A stretch of DNA of 64,000 nt from Nocardiopsis coralli (GTDB lineage: Bacteria; Actinomycetota; Actinomycetes; Streptosporangiales; Streptosporangiaceae): the NCBI RefSeq assembly GCF_014892575.1, contig NZ_JADBGI010000025.1:1-64000 (forward strand). Direction: 5' to 3'. The notes under the pieces were generated by a model, which worked only from the letters and a program-made list of their open reading frames with translations, was not told the origin of the DNA and made no database searches. This document shows, piece by piece, positions 7,955 to 16,294 of the stretch. A program made the position numbers and the translations under genes. Positions within the stretch are counted from its first letter, which is position 1, and every line of letters begins with the position of its first letter.

Positions 7955-9226
7955 GTGTCAGCCCAGCATGCCCCCACGGGAGGTCCTGTGCGCTTCGAGT
8001 CCGGCCCGAGCGGCCCCGCCGCTGCGTCCCGCACGTCCGGTCCGGCGTCGGCCGACGGTGTGGTGTCGAGGTACGTCCGGCGCAACCGTGCGACGACGGC
8101 GGTGATGCTGGCGGTGCTCCCGGCGTGGGCGCTGTCGCAGGGGGCGCCGGAACCGTGGGCGTTGGGGCTGCTGGTGCCTGCGTGGGTGGTGTGTGCGGTG
8201 GCGCAGGCGTTCCTGGTGGGGTGGCTGCCGCTGGCCGACCGGTGGCGGAGGCCGACGGTGTGGCTGCAAGCGGCGGGCGCGGTCGTCGCGGGCACGGTCG
8301 GGGTCACCGCGGGTCCGTTGGCGTTCGTGTGGCTGCTGGTGCCCGCAGTGACCGCGGCGGACCTGGCGATGGAGCACGACGTGGAGCACCGGGCGCGCTG
8401 GGCGTGGGGGTCGGGTGCCGTGGCGGGCGCGCTCGCGGCAGGAGCGGTGGCCGTCGCAGGTGAGGGGCCCGAGCGGGCGATGACGGTGTTCCTGGGGGCC
8501 TTCGCGATGGTGGGGCTCGTGGGCTACTGGCAGTCGGCGGACACGCTGTTGGCCCGGCGTACCGCGGCGGCGGAGGAGGCGTCGGTGGAGCTGGCCGCGG
8601 CGCGTGAGCGGTTGCGGTTGTCGGAGGGTCTGCACGACGTGTTGGGGCGCGCGTTGGAGGTGGTCGCGTTCCGGGCGGAGCTGGCGTCGCGGCTGGTGGA
8701 GGCTGACCCGGAGCGTGCCCGCGGTGAGCTGGACCTGGTGCAGTCGCAGGCGCGCGAGGCCGTGACCGAGGTGCGGACGCTGGTGCGTGCGGCGCGGCCC
8801 GTGGACCTGCGGGACGAGGTGGGGGCGGCACGTTCGCTGCTGGAGTCGGCGGGTGTGGCCGTGGAGGTGCGCGGGGACCCCGGGGCGGTGCCGGAGGGGC
8901 TGCGCGATCCGTTGGGGCGGGTGATGCGCGAGGCCGCCACGAACCTGCTGCGGCATGCGCGGGCGCACACGTGCGGGGTCGTGGTGGTGACCGGGCCCCG
9001 GCGGGTGGTGTTGGAGGTACGGAACGACGGGGTACGGGCGGCGTCGTCGTCGGGCGGGGGCAGCGGTGGGGTGGAGCCCCGAGCGGGCGCGGATGCCGGC
9101 GCGGTTCCGGGCGGGACCGGGTTGGCGGCGGTACGCCGAGCCGTGGAACAGGTCGGCGGGTCCGTGACCGCAGCGCAGGAGGGCGAGGACTTCGTCGTGC
9201 GGGCCGAGGTGCCGCTCCCCCGGTGA
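7955..9226 (+). CDS. Membrane sensor histidine kinase, HisKA_3 type
   Basis: Inner-membrane sensor kinase of 423 residues. About five hydrophobic helices (residues 47-62, 68-90, 103-138, 152-168, 175-192) are followed by a coiled linker and the DHp motif LSEGLHDVLGRALE, whose H227 is the phosphorylated histidine. The ATPase N box REAATNLLRHA and a glycine-rich GGTGLAAVRRAVEQ follow. The family phosphorylates LuxR-type regulators; the likely partner is the regulator at 11796-12407, on the same strand beyond the minus-strand ABC operon. The GTG start has no ribosome site, but TAGCCT sits 6 bases upstream. A glycine/serine-rich insertion interrupts the ATPase domain around residues 365-390. Confidence 0.85.
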   Translation: MSAQHAPTGGPVRFESGPSGPAAASRTSGPASADGVVSRYVRRNRATTAVMLAVLPAWALSQGAPEPWALGLLVPAWVVCAVAQAFLVGWLPLADRWRRPTVWLQAAGAVVAGTVGVTAGPLAFVWLLVPAVTAADLAMEHDVEHRARWAWGSGAVAGALAAGAVAVAGEGPERAMTVFLGAFAMVGLVGYWQSADTLLARRTAAAEEASVELAAARERLRLSEGLHDVLGRALEVVAFRAELASRLVEADPERARGELDLVQSQAREAVTEVRTLVRAARPVDLRDEVGAARSLLESAGVAVEVRGDPGAVPEGLRDPLGRVMREAATNLLRHARAHTCGVVVVTGPRRVVLEVRNDGVRAASSSGGGSGGVEPRAGADAGAVPGGTGLAAVRRAVEQVGGSVTAAQEGEDFVVRAEVPLPR

Positions 9227-9687
9227 GGTCCCCACCTGGGGCGGCCCTGGCTCCAGGCGCTTCGGCCGCAGAAGCCCGCCCCGGTCGAGGGAACCAGGCC
9301 GGGGGCCACCAGGCCCGAGTGATGCGGTCGGGCACTGCCGTCTCGGCCGAGGCGGTAGGACCGGCCCCGCCCCCTGGTGGTGCGGGTGTACCGAAGCCTG
9401 TTCGCCGGACACCTTCCGTTACTTCGACGAGTACTGCGCCGTGAGGCTTCCGTTGAGAGCGGTGGCGGGTGGGCTGGGTGTTCGCCGAACAGGCCCTGGG
9501 CCGGTCCGTCCCCGTACGACCCGTCGAGAGGCTCGGTCCGACAGACAGGGCCGCCCCGTGGGGGAAGAACGGGCCGGCCCCCAGGCCCCGGGTGAACCAC
9601 GTCCACCGGGGCGGGCGCGGGACGAGGCAGGACCGGCTGCACACGACGCAGGGCAAGAGCCGGGTGCGCCGGCCCCGTGAGTCTCGG
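9227..9687. other. 460-bp gap, no gene seen
   Basis: Frames in this stretch have no consistent codon bias, no recognisable domains and no ribosome sites before their starts. I see only scattered GC-rich inverted repeats. It may hold terminators for the converging kinase and ABC operons. Confidence 0.4.
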
Positions 9688-9942
9688 TCACCGGTTCCGG
9701 TCGGGCACCGGGTCCGATGACGGGTCGGGCCGCTCTCCCCCGGAACCCCGGACCGCCACCGCAGCGACGCGCACCGCGGCGTACAGCGCCAGGACAGCGG
9801 GCAACCCGTAGGCGATCAACGGGTCGTCGGCCAGGACGAGGGCGAGCACCACGACGCACACGAGCGTGAGGGCTTGGGCGAAGACCTCGCGTCCGAGTGT
9901 GGGCGCCAGACGCAGTGAGAACAGGTCGGTGAGCAGGTGCAC
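9688..9942 (-). CDS. Small membrane protein of the ABC operon
   Basis: 84 residues and no recognised family. Two hydrophobic helices (about residues 23-38 and 44-63) are followed by a charged tail rich in Arg, Asp and Pro. The GTG start is supported by a strong GGAGG 8 bases upstream, and the gene begins 16 bases after the permease stop, so it is the last gene of the ABC operon. A role as an accessory to the exporter is a guess from position only. Confidence 0.6.
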   Translation of the reverse strand: MHLLTDLFSLRLAPTLGREVFAQALTLVCVVVLALVLADDPLIAYGLPAVLALYAAVRVAAVAVRGSGGERPDPSSDPVPDRNR

Positions 9943-9958
9943 GGTCGATTCCTCCGGT

Positions 9959-10717
9959 TCAGGGACGGGGCTCCCACCGCCACAGGCGGACGGCCAGAAC
10001 GAGGGCGGCGGCGCACCAGAGCAGGTTCAGGGCCAGTGCCGAGGGGACCAGCGGCAGGTCGAGGGGCAGGGTGATGCCGTCCCCGCCCCACCCGGCGCCG
10101 ACCAGCGCGGCCGAGGGCACCAGGGGCATCGTCAGCATCGACCACACCAGGGCGTCGGAGAACGGACCGCCCACGACCTGCCCGCCCAAGGCGGCGCTGA
10201 CGAAGACCGGCAGCACCGCGAACTGCGCACGTTCGGCCGACGCGGTCAGGGCGGTGGTGGCCGCGGCCAGGGCGAGGCAGGTCGGCACGGCGGACACGAC
10301 GGCGAGCAGGAGCAACCCCGGCCGTTCGGGCAGGGGCGCCCCGGTGAGCACCGCGCCCGGGTACAGCACCGCGAGTTGGACGAGCACGATCCCGGCCAGC
10401 GGCAGGAACACCGACAGGATCAGCCCCGTCCCGCTGACCTCGCTCGTGCGCAGCCGCTTGAGCACGAGCAGGTCCCGGCGGGAGGCCAGGATCGTCGTGG
10501 CGTTCATGTAGCAGGCCACGAGCACGGTGATCACGGTGTAGTTGCCGAGGGTGGCTCCCCATTCGGCGGCCGTCCCGGGCCGGGTTCCGACGTAGGTCAT
10601 CGCCAGGAGCACGACCGGCAGCAGGGCCGAGACCACGGTGGCCCCGGGGCGGCGCAGGAGCGCGCGCAGTTCGACGGCGGCCAGGGCCAGGCCGGGTGTT
10701 CGGGGTGCGGTGATCAC
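9959..10717 (-). CDS. ABC-2 type transporter permease
   Basis: Integral membrane subunit of 252 residues with about six hydrophobic segments, organised like ABC-2 exporters: a cytoplasmic N terminus (LALAAVELRALLRRPGATV), TM1, then the amphipathic RRDLLVLKRLRTSEVSG segment typical of the family's coupling region. Its GTG start overlaps the stop of the ATPase gene by four bases (GTGA), which supports both the start and a tight operon. The substrate is unknown; homologous two-gene exporters next to two-component systems often extrude antibiotics or lipids. Confidence 0.88.
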   Translation of the reverse strand: MITAPRTPGLALAAVELRALLRRPGATVVSALLPVVLLAMTYVGTRPGTAAEWGATLGNYTVITVLVACYMNATTILASRRDLLVLKRLRTSEVSGTGLILSVFLPLAGIVLVQLAVLYPGAVLTGAPLPERPGLLLLAVVSAVPTCLALAAATTALTASAERAQFAVLPVFVSAALGGQVVGGPFSDALVWSMLTMPLVPSAALVGAGWGGDGITLPLDLPLVPSALALNLLWCAAALVLAVRLWRWEPRP

Positions 10718-11664
10718 GGTGCGGGCTCCTGTCCGGTGCGTACGAGGTGGAAGAGGTGGTCGAGGGTCGCGGCGTGGGCGCGCAGGCCGGTGAGTTCCAC
10801 GCCGGCGCGGGCGGCCCACGTGAGCAGGGTGGTCAGGTCCTCCTGGAGCGCGTACGTGGAGACCTCCAGCCGGACGCGGCCCTCGTGCGGCCTGGTCACG
10901 GCGTTGCCGTGGAACGGGGGCAGGCCGCGGGCGTCCGGGGCGGGCAGGTCGGCGGCGACGGTGGAGGGGTGCTCGTGCAGGAGCCCGGGCAGCGGTCCGG
11001 CCAGGGCCACCCGGCCCCGGTGCATGATCGCGACCCGGTCGGCGAGCTGCTCGGCCTCCTCCAGGTAGTGGGTGGTGAGCAGGACGGTGGTCCCGCCGGA
11101 ACGCAGGTCGCGCACGAGGTCCCAGAGCGTGGAACGCGAGCGGGGGTCCAGGCCGGTGGTGGGTTCGTCGAGGACCACGAGGTCGGGGCGGCCCCAGATG
11201 GCCAGGGCCACGTCGAGCCGGCGCTTCTCCCCTCCGGAGAGGCGGTCGGCGGGCACGTCGGCGCGGTGGGCGAGGTCGACGCGTTCCAGGAGGGCCCGGG
11301 GGTCGTCGGTCCGGCTGCTGATGCGCTGCCACAGGCGCAGGGACTCCAGGGCGGTGAGCCCGGGGAGGAGCCCGGCCTCCTGGAGCATGAACCCGGTGCG
11401 GCGGCGCAGGGCACGGCGCTCACGCGAGGGGTCGTGCCCCAGGACCCGCACGTGCCCGGCGGCCGGGGTGCGATACCCCTGCAGCAGTTCGAGCGTGGTG
11501 GTCTTGCCCGCGCCGTTCGTGCCCAGGAGCGCGAAGACCTCGCCGGGCCGCGCGTGCAGGTCGACGCGGTCGACGGCGCGGTGGCTGCCGTAGTCGAAAC
11601 TGAGGCCCTCGGCGCGGACCCCGAGCCCGGGCGGTGCGGTCGGTGCCATCGGTGGTGCGGTCAT
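10714..11664 (-). CDS. ABC transporter ATP-binding protein
   Basis: Cytoplasmic ATPase of 316 residues paired with the overlapping ABC-2 permease. Walker A is GTNGAGKTT, the Q-loop is FMLQEAG, the signature is LSGGEKRRLDVALA, Walker B is LVVLDEPTTGLDP, and the H-loop is TTHYLEE. An extra C-terminal domain of about 90 residues is typical of drug or daunorubicin-type exporters. A second in-frame ATG five codons downstream is possible. It is transcribed away from the response regulator gene, and the 131-bp divergent promoter region contains a perfect palindrome. Confidence 0.9.
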   Translation of the reverse strand: MTAPPMAPTAPPGLGVRAEGLSFDYGSHRAVDRVDLHARPGEVFALLGTNGAGKTTTLELLQGYRTPAAGHVRVLGHDPSRERRALRRRTGFMLQEAGLLPGLTALESLRLWQRISSRTDDPRALLERVDLAHRADVPADRLSGGEKRRLDVALAIWGRPDLVVLDEPTTGLDPRSRSTLWDLVRDLRSGGTTVLLTTHYLEEAEQLADRVAIMHRGRVALAGPLPGLLHEHPSTVAADLPAPDARGLPPFHGNAVTRPHEGRVRLEVSTYALQEDLTTLLTWAARAGVELTGLRAHAATLDHLFHLVRTGQEPAP

Positions 11665-11725
11665 GGGTCCACCGTCGCCCGCGCGGGGGTCCCGGGGTCA
11701 GTGGCGGGCCGTCACCGGTCGTACG

Positions 11726-11736
11726 TGACAGTGTCA
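11726..11736. promoter_or_regulatory. Palindrome TGACAGTGTCA in the divergent promoter region
   Basis: Perfect 5-1-5 palindrome, extended loosely to CGTGACAGTGTCATG, midway between the ABC ATPase and response regulator starts. Its position suits a binding site for the LuxR-type regulator encoded next to it, controlling the exporter and itself. Confidence 0.4.
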
Positions 11737-11795
11737 TGTGCGCGGGCCCGGAAGAGGCGCGCGCGGTACGTTCGCGGCACGGAAGGAGGCCGACT

Positions 11796-12407
11796 GTGGG
11801 AACCGTGGTGCGGGTGGTGCTCGCTGACGACGAGACGGTGACGCGTGAGGCGGTCGCGGCGCTCTTGGACCTGGAGGAGGACCTCGCGGTGATCGGCGAG
11901 GCGCCCGACGCCGACGGGGCGGTCGCGCTCGCCGAACAGCACGCCCCGGACGTGGCGCTGCTCGACCTGGAGATGCCGGGCGGGGGCCTGGCTGCGTTGG
12001 CTCGTATCCGGGCGGCCGTACCGGGCACCGCCGTGTGCGTGCTGACCCGGCACGCGCGCTCCGGGCTGCTGCGCCAGGCACTGCGCGCCGGCGCTGCGGG
12101 GTTCGTCCCCAAGTCGACGTCGGCGCGGGAGTTGGCGGCGGTGGTGCGCGAGCTCGCCGACGGCGGACGGCACGTGGATCCGGAGCTGGCCGCCGATGCG
12201 CTCGTGGAGCCTGAGTGCCCCCTCACCGAGCGCGAGCTCCAGGTGCTGTCGCAGGTGCAGGGCGGGGTGACCACGGCGCGGATCGCGGCGTCGCTGCACC
12301 TGGCGCCGGGCACCGTGCGCAACTACCTGTCGTCGGCGATCGAGAAGCTCGGCGTACGCACCCGCTACGAGGCGGCCGACGCCGCCCGCGAGTCCGGCTG
12401 GCTCTGA
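11796..12407 (+). CDS. LuxR/NarL-family response regulator
   Basis: 203 residues: a receiver domain with acidic pair LADDE near residues 9-13, phosphoacceptor D57 in LLDLEMP, and the conserved Lys in GFVPKS; then a LuxR-type helix-turn-helix (LTERELQVLSQV, TARIAASLHLAPGTVRNYLSSAIEKLG). The GTG start is fixed by GGAAGGAGG, which ends 6 bases before it. The probable partner is the kinase at 7955-9226; together they may sense a membrane stress and regulate the exporter operon between them. That pairing is inferred from location. Confidence 0.9.
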   Translation: MGTVVRVVLADDETVTREAVAALLDLEEDLAVIGEAPDADGAVALAEQHAPDVALLDLEMPGGGLAALARIRAAVPGTAVCVLTRHARSGLLRQALRAGAAGFVPKSTSARELAAVVRELADGGRHVDPELAADALVEPECPLTERELQVLSQVQGGVTTARIAASLHLAPGTVRNYLSSAIEKLGVRTRYEAADAARESGWL

Positions 12408-12452
12408 CACCTGCCGAGCAGCACATCGAACCCCGATGCTCTACCTGAAGAA

Positions 12453-12476
12453 CCCCATGCGGGGCATACTTGAAGT
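12453..12476 (+). promoter_or_regulatory. Promoter and candidate operator of the toxin-antitoxin pair
   Basis: The inverted repeat CCCC-ATGC-GGGG is followed by a -10-like CATACT ending 6 bases before the antitoxin ATG. The message would be leaderless, and the palindrome lies where an autoregulatory antitoxin would bind. Confidence 0.4.
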
Positions 12477-12740
12477 ATGAGCTCCACGGATACCTCCATC
12501 AAGGTCCCGAAGAGGGTCAGAGATCGCCTGCAGAAGCGCGCGCGCAGAGACCACACCACTCTGGCCGCAGCGCTCGAGCGTGCGCTCGACGAGGCCGAGG
12601 AGCTCGAGTTCTGGAACCGTGTGCGCGAGCGCAACGCAGCGTTGAGCGAGGACGAGCGGGACGCCTACGTGCACGACCGCACGCTGGGCGATCACCTGTC
12701 CGGCCGCGACGACACCGGTACGGCGGAGGAGGACTGGTGA
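12477..12740 (+). CDS. Ribbon-helix-helix-like antitoxin (MazE-type partner)
   Basis: 87 residues. The N terminus TSIKVPKRVRDRLQKRARRD followed by a helix (TTLAAALERALDEAEELEF) fits a ribbon-helix-helix DNA-binding fold. The acidic C-terminal half (LSEDERDAYVHD...) would wrap the toxin. Its stop overlaps the start of the MazF-like toxin gene (GTGA), the usual coupling in such modules. It should neutralise the toxin and repress its own promoter. The family call rests on the pairing and the fold pattern. Confidence 0.8.
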   Translation: MSSTDTSIKVPKRVRDRLQKRARRDHTTLAAALERALDEAEELEFWNRVRERNAALSEDERDAYVHDRTLGDHLSGRDDTGTAEEDW

Positions 12741-13069
12741 GGCGCGGCGAGATCTTCATGGCCGATCTCGGAGAACCGGTCGGCCACGAGCAGGCGCTCA
12801 GGCGCCCCGTTCTCCTGGTCAATGCGCAACCCTGGTTGGATTCCCGCCCGCCCGTGGTCACGGCCCTGCCGCTCACACGCACCCGCCGGCCCGACCCCAC
12901 CCACGTCGAGATCGAACCCGGCGCTTCCGGGCTCAAAGAGATCAGTTACGTCAAGTGCGAGGACCTGCGGGCGATCTCCCCGGTACGCCTCGAGCGGCGG
13001 TTCGGGCACGTCGACGAGGCCGTGATGTTGCGGGTGGAGACCATTCTGCGCCGGCTCCTGGCGCTCTGA
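12737..13069 (+). CDS. MazF/PemK-family endoribonuclease toxin
   Basis: 110 residues, normal for MazF. The N-terminal motif RRGEIFMADLGEPVGHEQALRR followed by PVLLVNAQ is the family hallmark, and the later block ISYVKCEDLRAISPVRL contains the conserved Asp/Leu-rich strand. It cleaves RNA at short sequence motifs when free of antitoxin. The GTG start overlaps the antitoxin stop by four bases. The module looks intact, and a strong hairpin follows it. Confidence 0.88.
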   Translation: MRRGEIFMADLGEPVGHEQALRRPVLLVNAQPWLDSRPPVVTALPLTRTRRPDPTHVEIEPGASGLKEISYVKCEDLRAISPVRLERRFGHVDEAVMLRVETILRRLLAL

Positions 13070-13076
13070 CACACGA

Positions 13077-13107
13077 GTGGGGGCACCGCCGTCGGCGGTG
13101 CCCCCAC
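13077..13107. terminator. Bidirectional terminator between mazF and the M43 protease gene
   Basis: Perfect 14-bp stem (GTGGGGGCACCGCC / GGCGGTGCCCCCAC) with a 3-base loop, between convergent genes. Confidence 0.85.
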
Positions 13108-13121
13108 AGGGTGCGGCGGGG

Positions 13122-14138
13122 TCAGACCCGGGGTTCGCGGAACGCGCTCCAGTGCTCCGCCATCCGCTCGGCCTGGCCGGGCGTGAAGTGGGTCATGCAC
13201 GCGTCGTCGCTGTAGTTCATGAAGTTGTTGACCGGGTCCTCGCCGGGCAGGTCCGGGCAGGTGTCCCGGCTCGCGGGGCAGCCGGAGGCCGCCTCGCGTT
13301 CGTACGGGGTGTCGTCCACGTAGTCGCCGGGGCTCTGGCACCCGTTCTGGAACGTGTGGAACAGCCCCAGCCAGTGGCCCACCTCGTGGGTCGTGGTGTG
13401 GCCGATGTCGAAGCGGTCCCGTCCGCCGCCCGGCAGGGTGTCGTACGCGACGACGACGCCGTCCTGCTCGGGCTCGGCCTCGATGTCCTGCGGGAACGTC
13501 GAGAAACCCAGCACCCCGGATCCGAGGTCGGCGGTGTAGATGTTGAGCGTCTCCGGCCCGCCCTGGTGCAGTTCGGCCCGGATGGAGTCGCGGTTGGAGC
13601 TGAAGTCCTGGAACCATTCGTCGTCGGTGTGGCGCGTGGTGTCGGAGAGCTCGAACCGGAACCCGGTGTCGGTCGCTTCCTCGCCCGACGCGAAGGATCC
13701 CTCGTAGGCGTCGTTGAGGACCTGGATCTGCTGCTCGACATCGTCCTGGCTCACGTCGCCCTCGCCGTCCTCGGCGGAAATGACGTGCACGACCACCGGG
13801 ATCGGCGACGACGGTGCCATCTGGGGGCCGCGCACGGAACCGAGCTCTTCCTCCAGCTTCTTCTGGTGTTCGGCCGCCTGTTCCGGGGTGATCTCCCCCT
13901 CGTGGCGCTCCGAGGAGCGCGGGTCGCTGACCCGGGAGAGGCTGTCGGCCGAACACTCCTGCTCGCCGGGGGCTCCGGCGAGGTGCAGGGCGTCGGCCGC
14001 CTGGGCGGTGTCGGGCGCGTCCGGGGCTCCGGCCACGGCCAGGCCCGCGAGAGCGAGCGCGCTCATGGCCAGTCCGGGGCGTGAGGCGGCCGAGCGGCCG
14101 CGGTAGCTTCGTGCCATCACGCGACGGACTGTAACCAT
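13122..14138 (-). CDS. Secreted zinc metalloprotease, M43 (pappalysin-like) family
   Basis: 338 residues with an export signal: basic MVTVRRVMARSYRGR, hydrophobic AMSALALAGLAVAG, then an Ala-rich cleavage region. The catalytic zinc motif is TTHEVGHWLGLFHTF (HExxHxxGxxH), followed by the Met-turn NFMNYSDDACM, which defines the metzincin M43 group. Cysteine pairs around the active site suggest disulfides in the secreted protein. It is likely an extracellular protease for nutrient acquisition or processing. It begins 57 bases after the helicase stop but is probably separately regulated. Confidence 0.88.
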   Translation of the reverse strand: MVTVRRVMARSYRGRSAASRPGLAMSALALAGLAVAGAPDAPDTAQAADALHLAGAPGEQECSADSLSRVSDPRSSERHEGEITPEQAAEHQKKLEEELGSVRGPQMAPSSPIPVVVHVISAEDGEGDVSQDDVEQQIQVLNDAYEGSFASGEEATDTGFRFELSDTTRHTDDEWFQDFSSNRDSIRAELHQGGPETLNIYTADLGSGVLGFSTFPQDIEAEPEQDGVVVAYDTLPGGGRDRFDIGHTTTHEVGHWLGLFHTFQNGCQSPGDYVDDTPYEREAASGCPASRDTCPDLPGEDPVNNFMNYSDDACMTHFTPGQAERMAEHWSAFREPRV

Positions 14139-14195
14139 GCGGACACCTTCAGGGACGGTGCCGTGCGTGAGCTTGCGAAGTGTTTGCCCGGTGGT

Positions 14196-15938
14196 TCAGC
14201 GGGATCCGACCGCCCAGGCCCGCAGCTTCGCGATCCGCTCGCGCATCTGCGACGGGGTGGCCTGCGCGACCGGCGGCCCCCCGCACGCGCGCCGCAGCTC
14301 GTTGTGGATCACGCCGTGGGGTTTCCCGGTGCGGTGGTGCCAGGCGCCGACGAGACCGCTGAGCTCACGTCTGAGCTGGGCGAGCACCTCGTGGGTGGGC
14401 CCGGACTCCTCCTCGTCCTCGGCCTGGTCGGCCTTCTCCGACTTCTTGCGCGCCTTGATCTCGCCGGCCTTCAGCTCGTCCTTGCGCTTGCGCAGCAGCT
14501 GGGAGACCTGTTCGGGCTCCAACAGACCGGGCAGACCGAGGAAGTCCTCCTCCTCGGTGGAACCGGGCGAACTCCCGTACTCGGTGCCGTCGTAGAGGGC
14601 CCGGTCGAACTCGGCGGCCGACTCCATCGTCTCGAAGGGCAGCTCCTCCCCCGCGTCGGGGGTGTCCTTCTTCTTGTTGGCCTCCTTGAGGAGGTCCTCC
14701 TCCGGGTACTCGTCGTCGCCCGCGGGGGTCCGGTCGAGCACGTGGTCGCGTTCGCGCTCCATCTCCCCGGCGTACTCCAGAAGCGTGGGCACGGAGGGCA
14801 GGAACACCGACGCGACCTCGCCACGCTTGCGCACACGCACGAAGCGCCCGATGGCCTGGGCGAAGAACAGCGCCGTGCTCGTGGAGGTGGCGTAGACCCC
14901 CACCATGAGGCGGGGAACGTCCACGCCCTCGGAGACCATGCGCACGGCGACCATCCACCGGTCGTCGCCCTGCGAGAAGCGGGAGATCTTCTTGGACGCG
15001 CTGGGGTCGTCGGAGAGCACCACGGTGGCGCTCTTGCCGGTGATCTGGCGCAGGATCCTCGAGTAGGCGCGCGCGTTCTCGTGGTCGCTGGCGATGACCA
15101 GGCCGCCCGCGTCCGGGTGGGTCTTGCGCACCTCGGTCAGGCGCCGGTCGGCGGCCTGCAGGACCTTCTTGATCCAGTCGCCCTTGGGGTCGAGCGCGGC
15201 CCGCCAGGCCTGGGAGAGGGCGTCCTGGGTGAGTGGTTCACCCAGGTGCGCGGCGAGCTCGTCTCCCGCGCGGGTACGCCAGCGCATCTCACCCGAGTAG
15301 GCCATGAAGATGACCGGACGGACGACGCCGTCCTCCAGGGCGGGCGCGTACCCGTAGCTGTAGTCCCAGGCGCAGCGGCGGACCCCGTTGCCGTCCTGCA
15401 CGTAGTCGACGAACGGGATCGGGTTCACGTCGGTACGGAAGGGCGTACCGGTCAGGGACAGACGGCGTGCGGCCGGGTCGAAGGACTCGCGCACCGCGTC
15501 GCCCCAGGAGAGCGCGTCGCCGGCGTGGTGGACCTCGTCGAAGATGACGAGCGTGCGCCGCGTCTCGGTGCGGTTGCGGTGCAGCATGGGGTGCGCGGCG
15601 ACCTGTGCGTAGGTCACCGCCGCACCGAGGTACTGCTTGCCGAGCGCGCCCTGGCCGTTCTTGAAGTCCGGGTCGATCGGGATCCCGAACCTCGCCGCCG
15701 ACTCCGCCCACTGCTTCTTCAGGTGTTCGGTGGGGCAGACGATCGTGATGGCCCTCACCTTGTGCTGCCGAAGCAGTTCACTGGCGAGAGTGAGGGCGAA
15801 GGTCGTCTTGCCCGCGCCGGGTGTGGCCACCGCGAGGAAGTCGCGGGGCTCCCTGCGGAAGTACTCCTCGAAGGCCTCTCGCTGCCAGGCGCGGAGCCCG
15901 CTGAGGCGGTCCTCCGTCGTGGTCTGCGTCACCGTCAT
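14196..15938 (-). CDS. DEAD/DEAH-box superfamily 2 helicase
   Basis: Cytoplasmic SF2 helicase-like ATPase of 580 residues. Motif I is ATPGAGKTTFAL, Motif II is the DEVHH variant in VIFDEVHHAGD, Motif III is LTGTPFR, and Motif VI is QAIGRFVRVR. The acidic and lysine-rich C-terminal third (about residues 380-530) is low-complexity, and the last 50 residues (WHHRTGKPHGVIHNELRRAC) look conserved. The family is widespread in actinobacteria, sometimes annotated as a type III restriction-like helicase; no methylase or nuclease partner is nearby, so its substrate is unknown. Confidence 0.88.
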   Translation of the reverse strand: MTVTQTTTEDRLSGLRAWQREAFEEYFRREPRDFLAVATPGAGKTTFALTLASELLRQHKVRAITIVCPTEHLKKQWAESAARFGIPIDPDFKNGQGALGKQYLGAAVTYAQVAAHPMLHRNRTETRRTLVIFDEVHHAGDALSWGDAVRESFDPAARRLSLTGTPFRTDVNPIPFVDYVQDGNGVRRCAWDYSYGYAPALEDGVVRPVIFMAYSGEMRWRTRAGDELAAHLGEPLTQDALSQAWRAALDPKGDWIKKVLQAADRRLTEVRKTHPDAGGLVIASDHENARAYSRILRQITGKSATVVLSDDPSASKKISRFSQGDDRWMVAVRMVSEGVDVPRLMVGVYATSTSTALFFAQAIGRFVRVRKRGEVASVFLPSVPTLLEYAGEMERERDHVLDRTPAGDDEYPEEDLLKEANKKKDTPDAGEELPFETMESAAEFDRALYDGTEYGSSPGSTEEEDFLGLPGLLEPEQVSQLLRKRKDELKAGEIKARKKSEKADQAEDEEESGPTHEVLAQLRRELSGLVGAWHHRTGKPHGVIHNELRRACGGPPVAQATPSQMRERIAKLRAWAVGSR

Positions 15939-16006
15939 GCGTTCCGTCCCCCGTTGCTCACCCCGTAGAGGTTAGCGGGCACCACCGACCGACTCGTGGG
16001 CAGACC

Positions 16007-16048
16007 ACGGCGGTCCACGGGTGGTGTGCTTCACCCGTGGACCGCCGT
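16007..16048 (-). terminator. Terminator after the sortase operon
   Basis: Perfect 16-bp stem (ACGGCGGTCCACGGGT and its complement) with a 10-base loop, 30 bases beyond the stop of the small membrane protein gene. Confidence 0.85.
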
Positions 16049-16077
16049 TCGGGTCCTGTCGGCCGCCGGACCGTCCG

Positions 16078-16293
16078 TCAATCGCCCTCGTCACCGGGCA
16101 CGCCGCCCGGGACCGGGATCTCCTCGCCGCCGGGCGCCGTGCTCACGGCCCCGTCGTTGAAGGGCATGTGCGGGGAGATCTCCGGAAAGACCACGAACCA
16201 CAGCAGCCCCGCGACCCCCACGATCAACCCGATCGTCATGATCAGCTTGGAGACCCAGGGTCCGGGCATGATGCGCCAGATCAGTCCGTACAT
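16078..16293 (-). CDS. Small membrane protein downstream of sortase
   Basis: 71 residues with one hydrophobic helix (about residues 15-37, KLIMTIGLIVGVAGLLWFVV), followed by an extracytoplasmic-looking Pro/Gly/acidic tail. No family recognised. It starts one base after the sortase stop (TGA-C-ATG), so it is translationally coupled to the sortase and is probably a membrane partner or unrelated passenger of that operon. Confidence 0.7.
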   Translation of the reverse strand: MYGLIWRIMPGPWVSKLIMTIGLIVGVAGLLWFVVFPEISPHMPFNDGAVSTAPGGEEIPVPGGVPGDEGD

Positions 16294-16294
16294 G

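Noticed and set aside
14196..15938. Restriction-modification or defence system around the SF2 helicase
   Set aside because: No methyltransferase, nuclease or other defence partner is adjacent; neighbours are a protease and a sortase operon.
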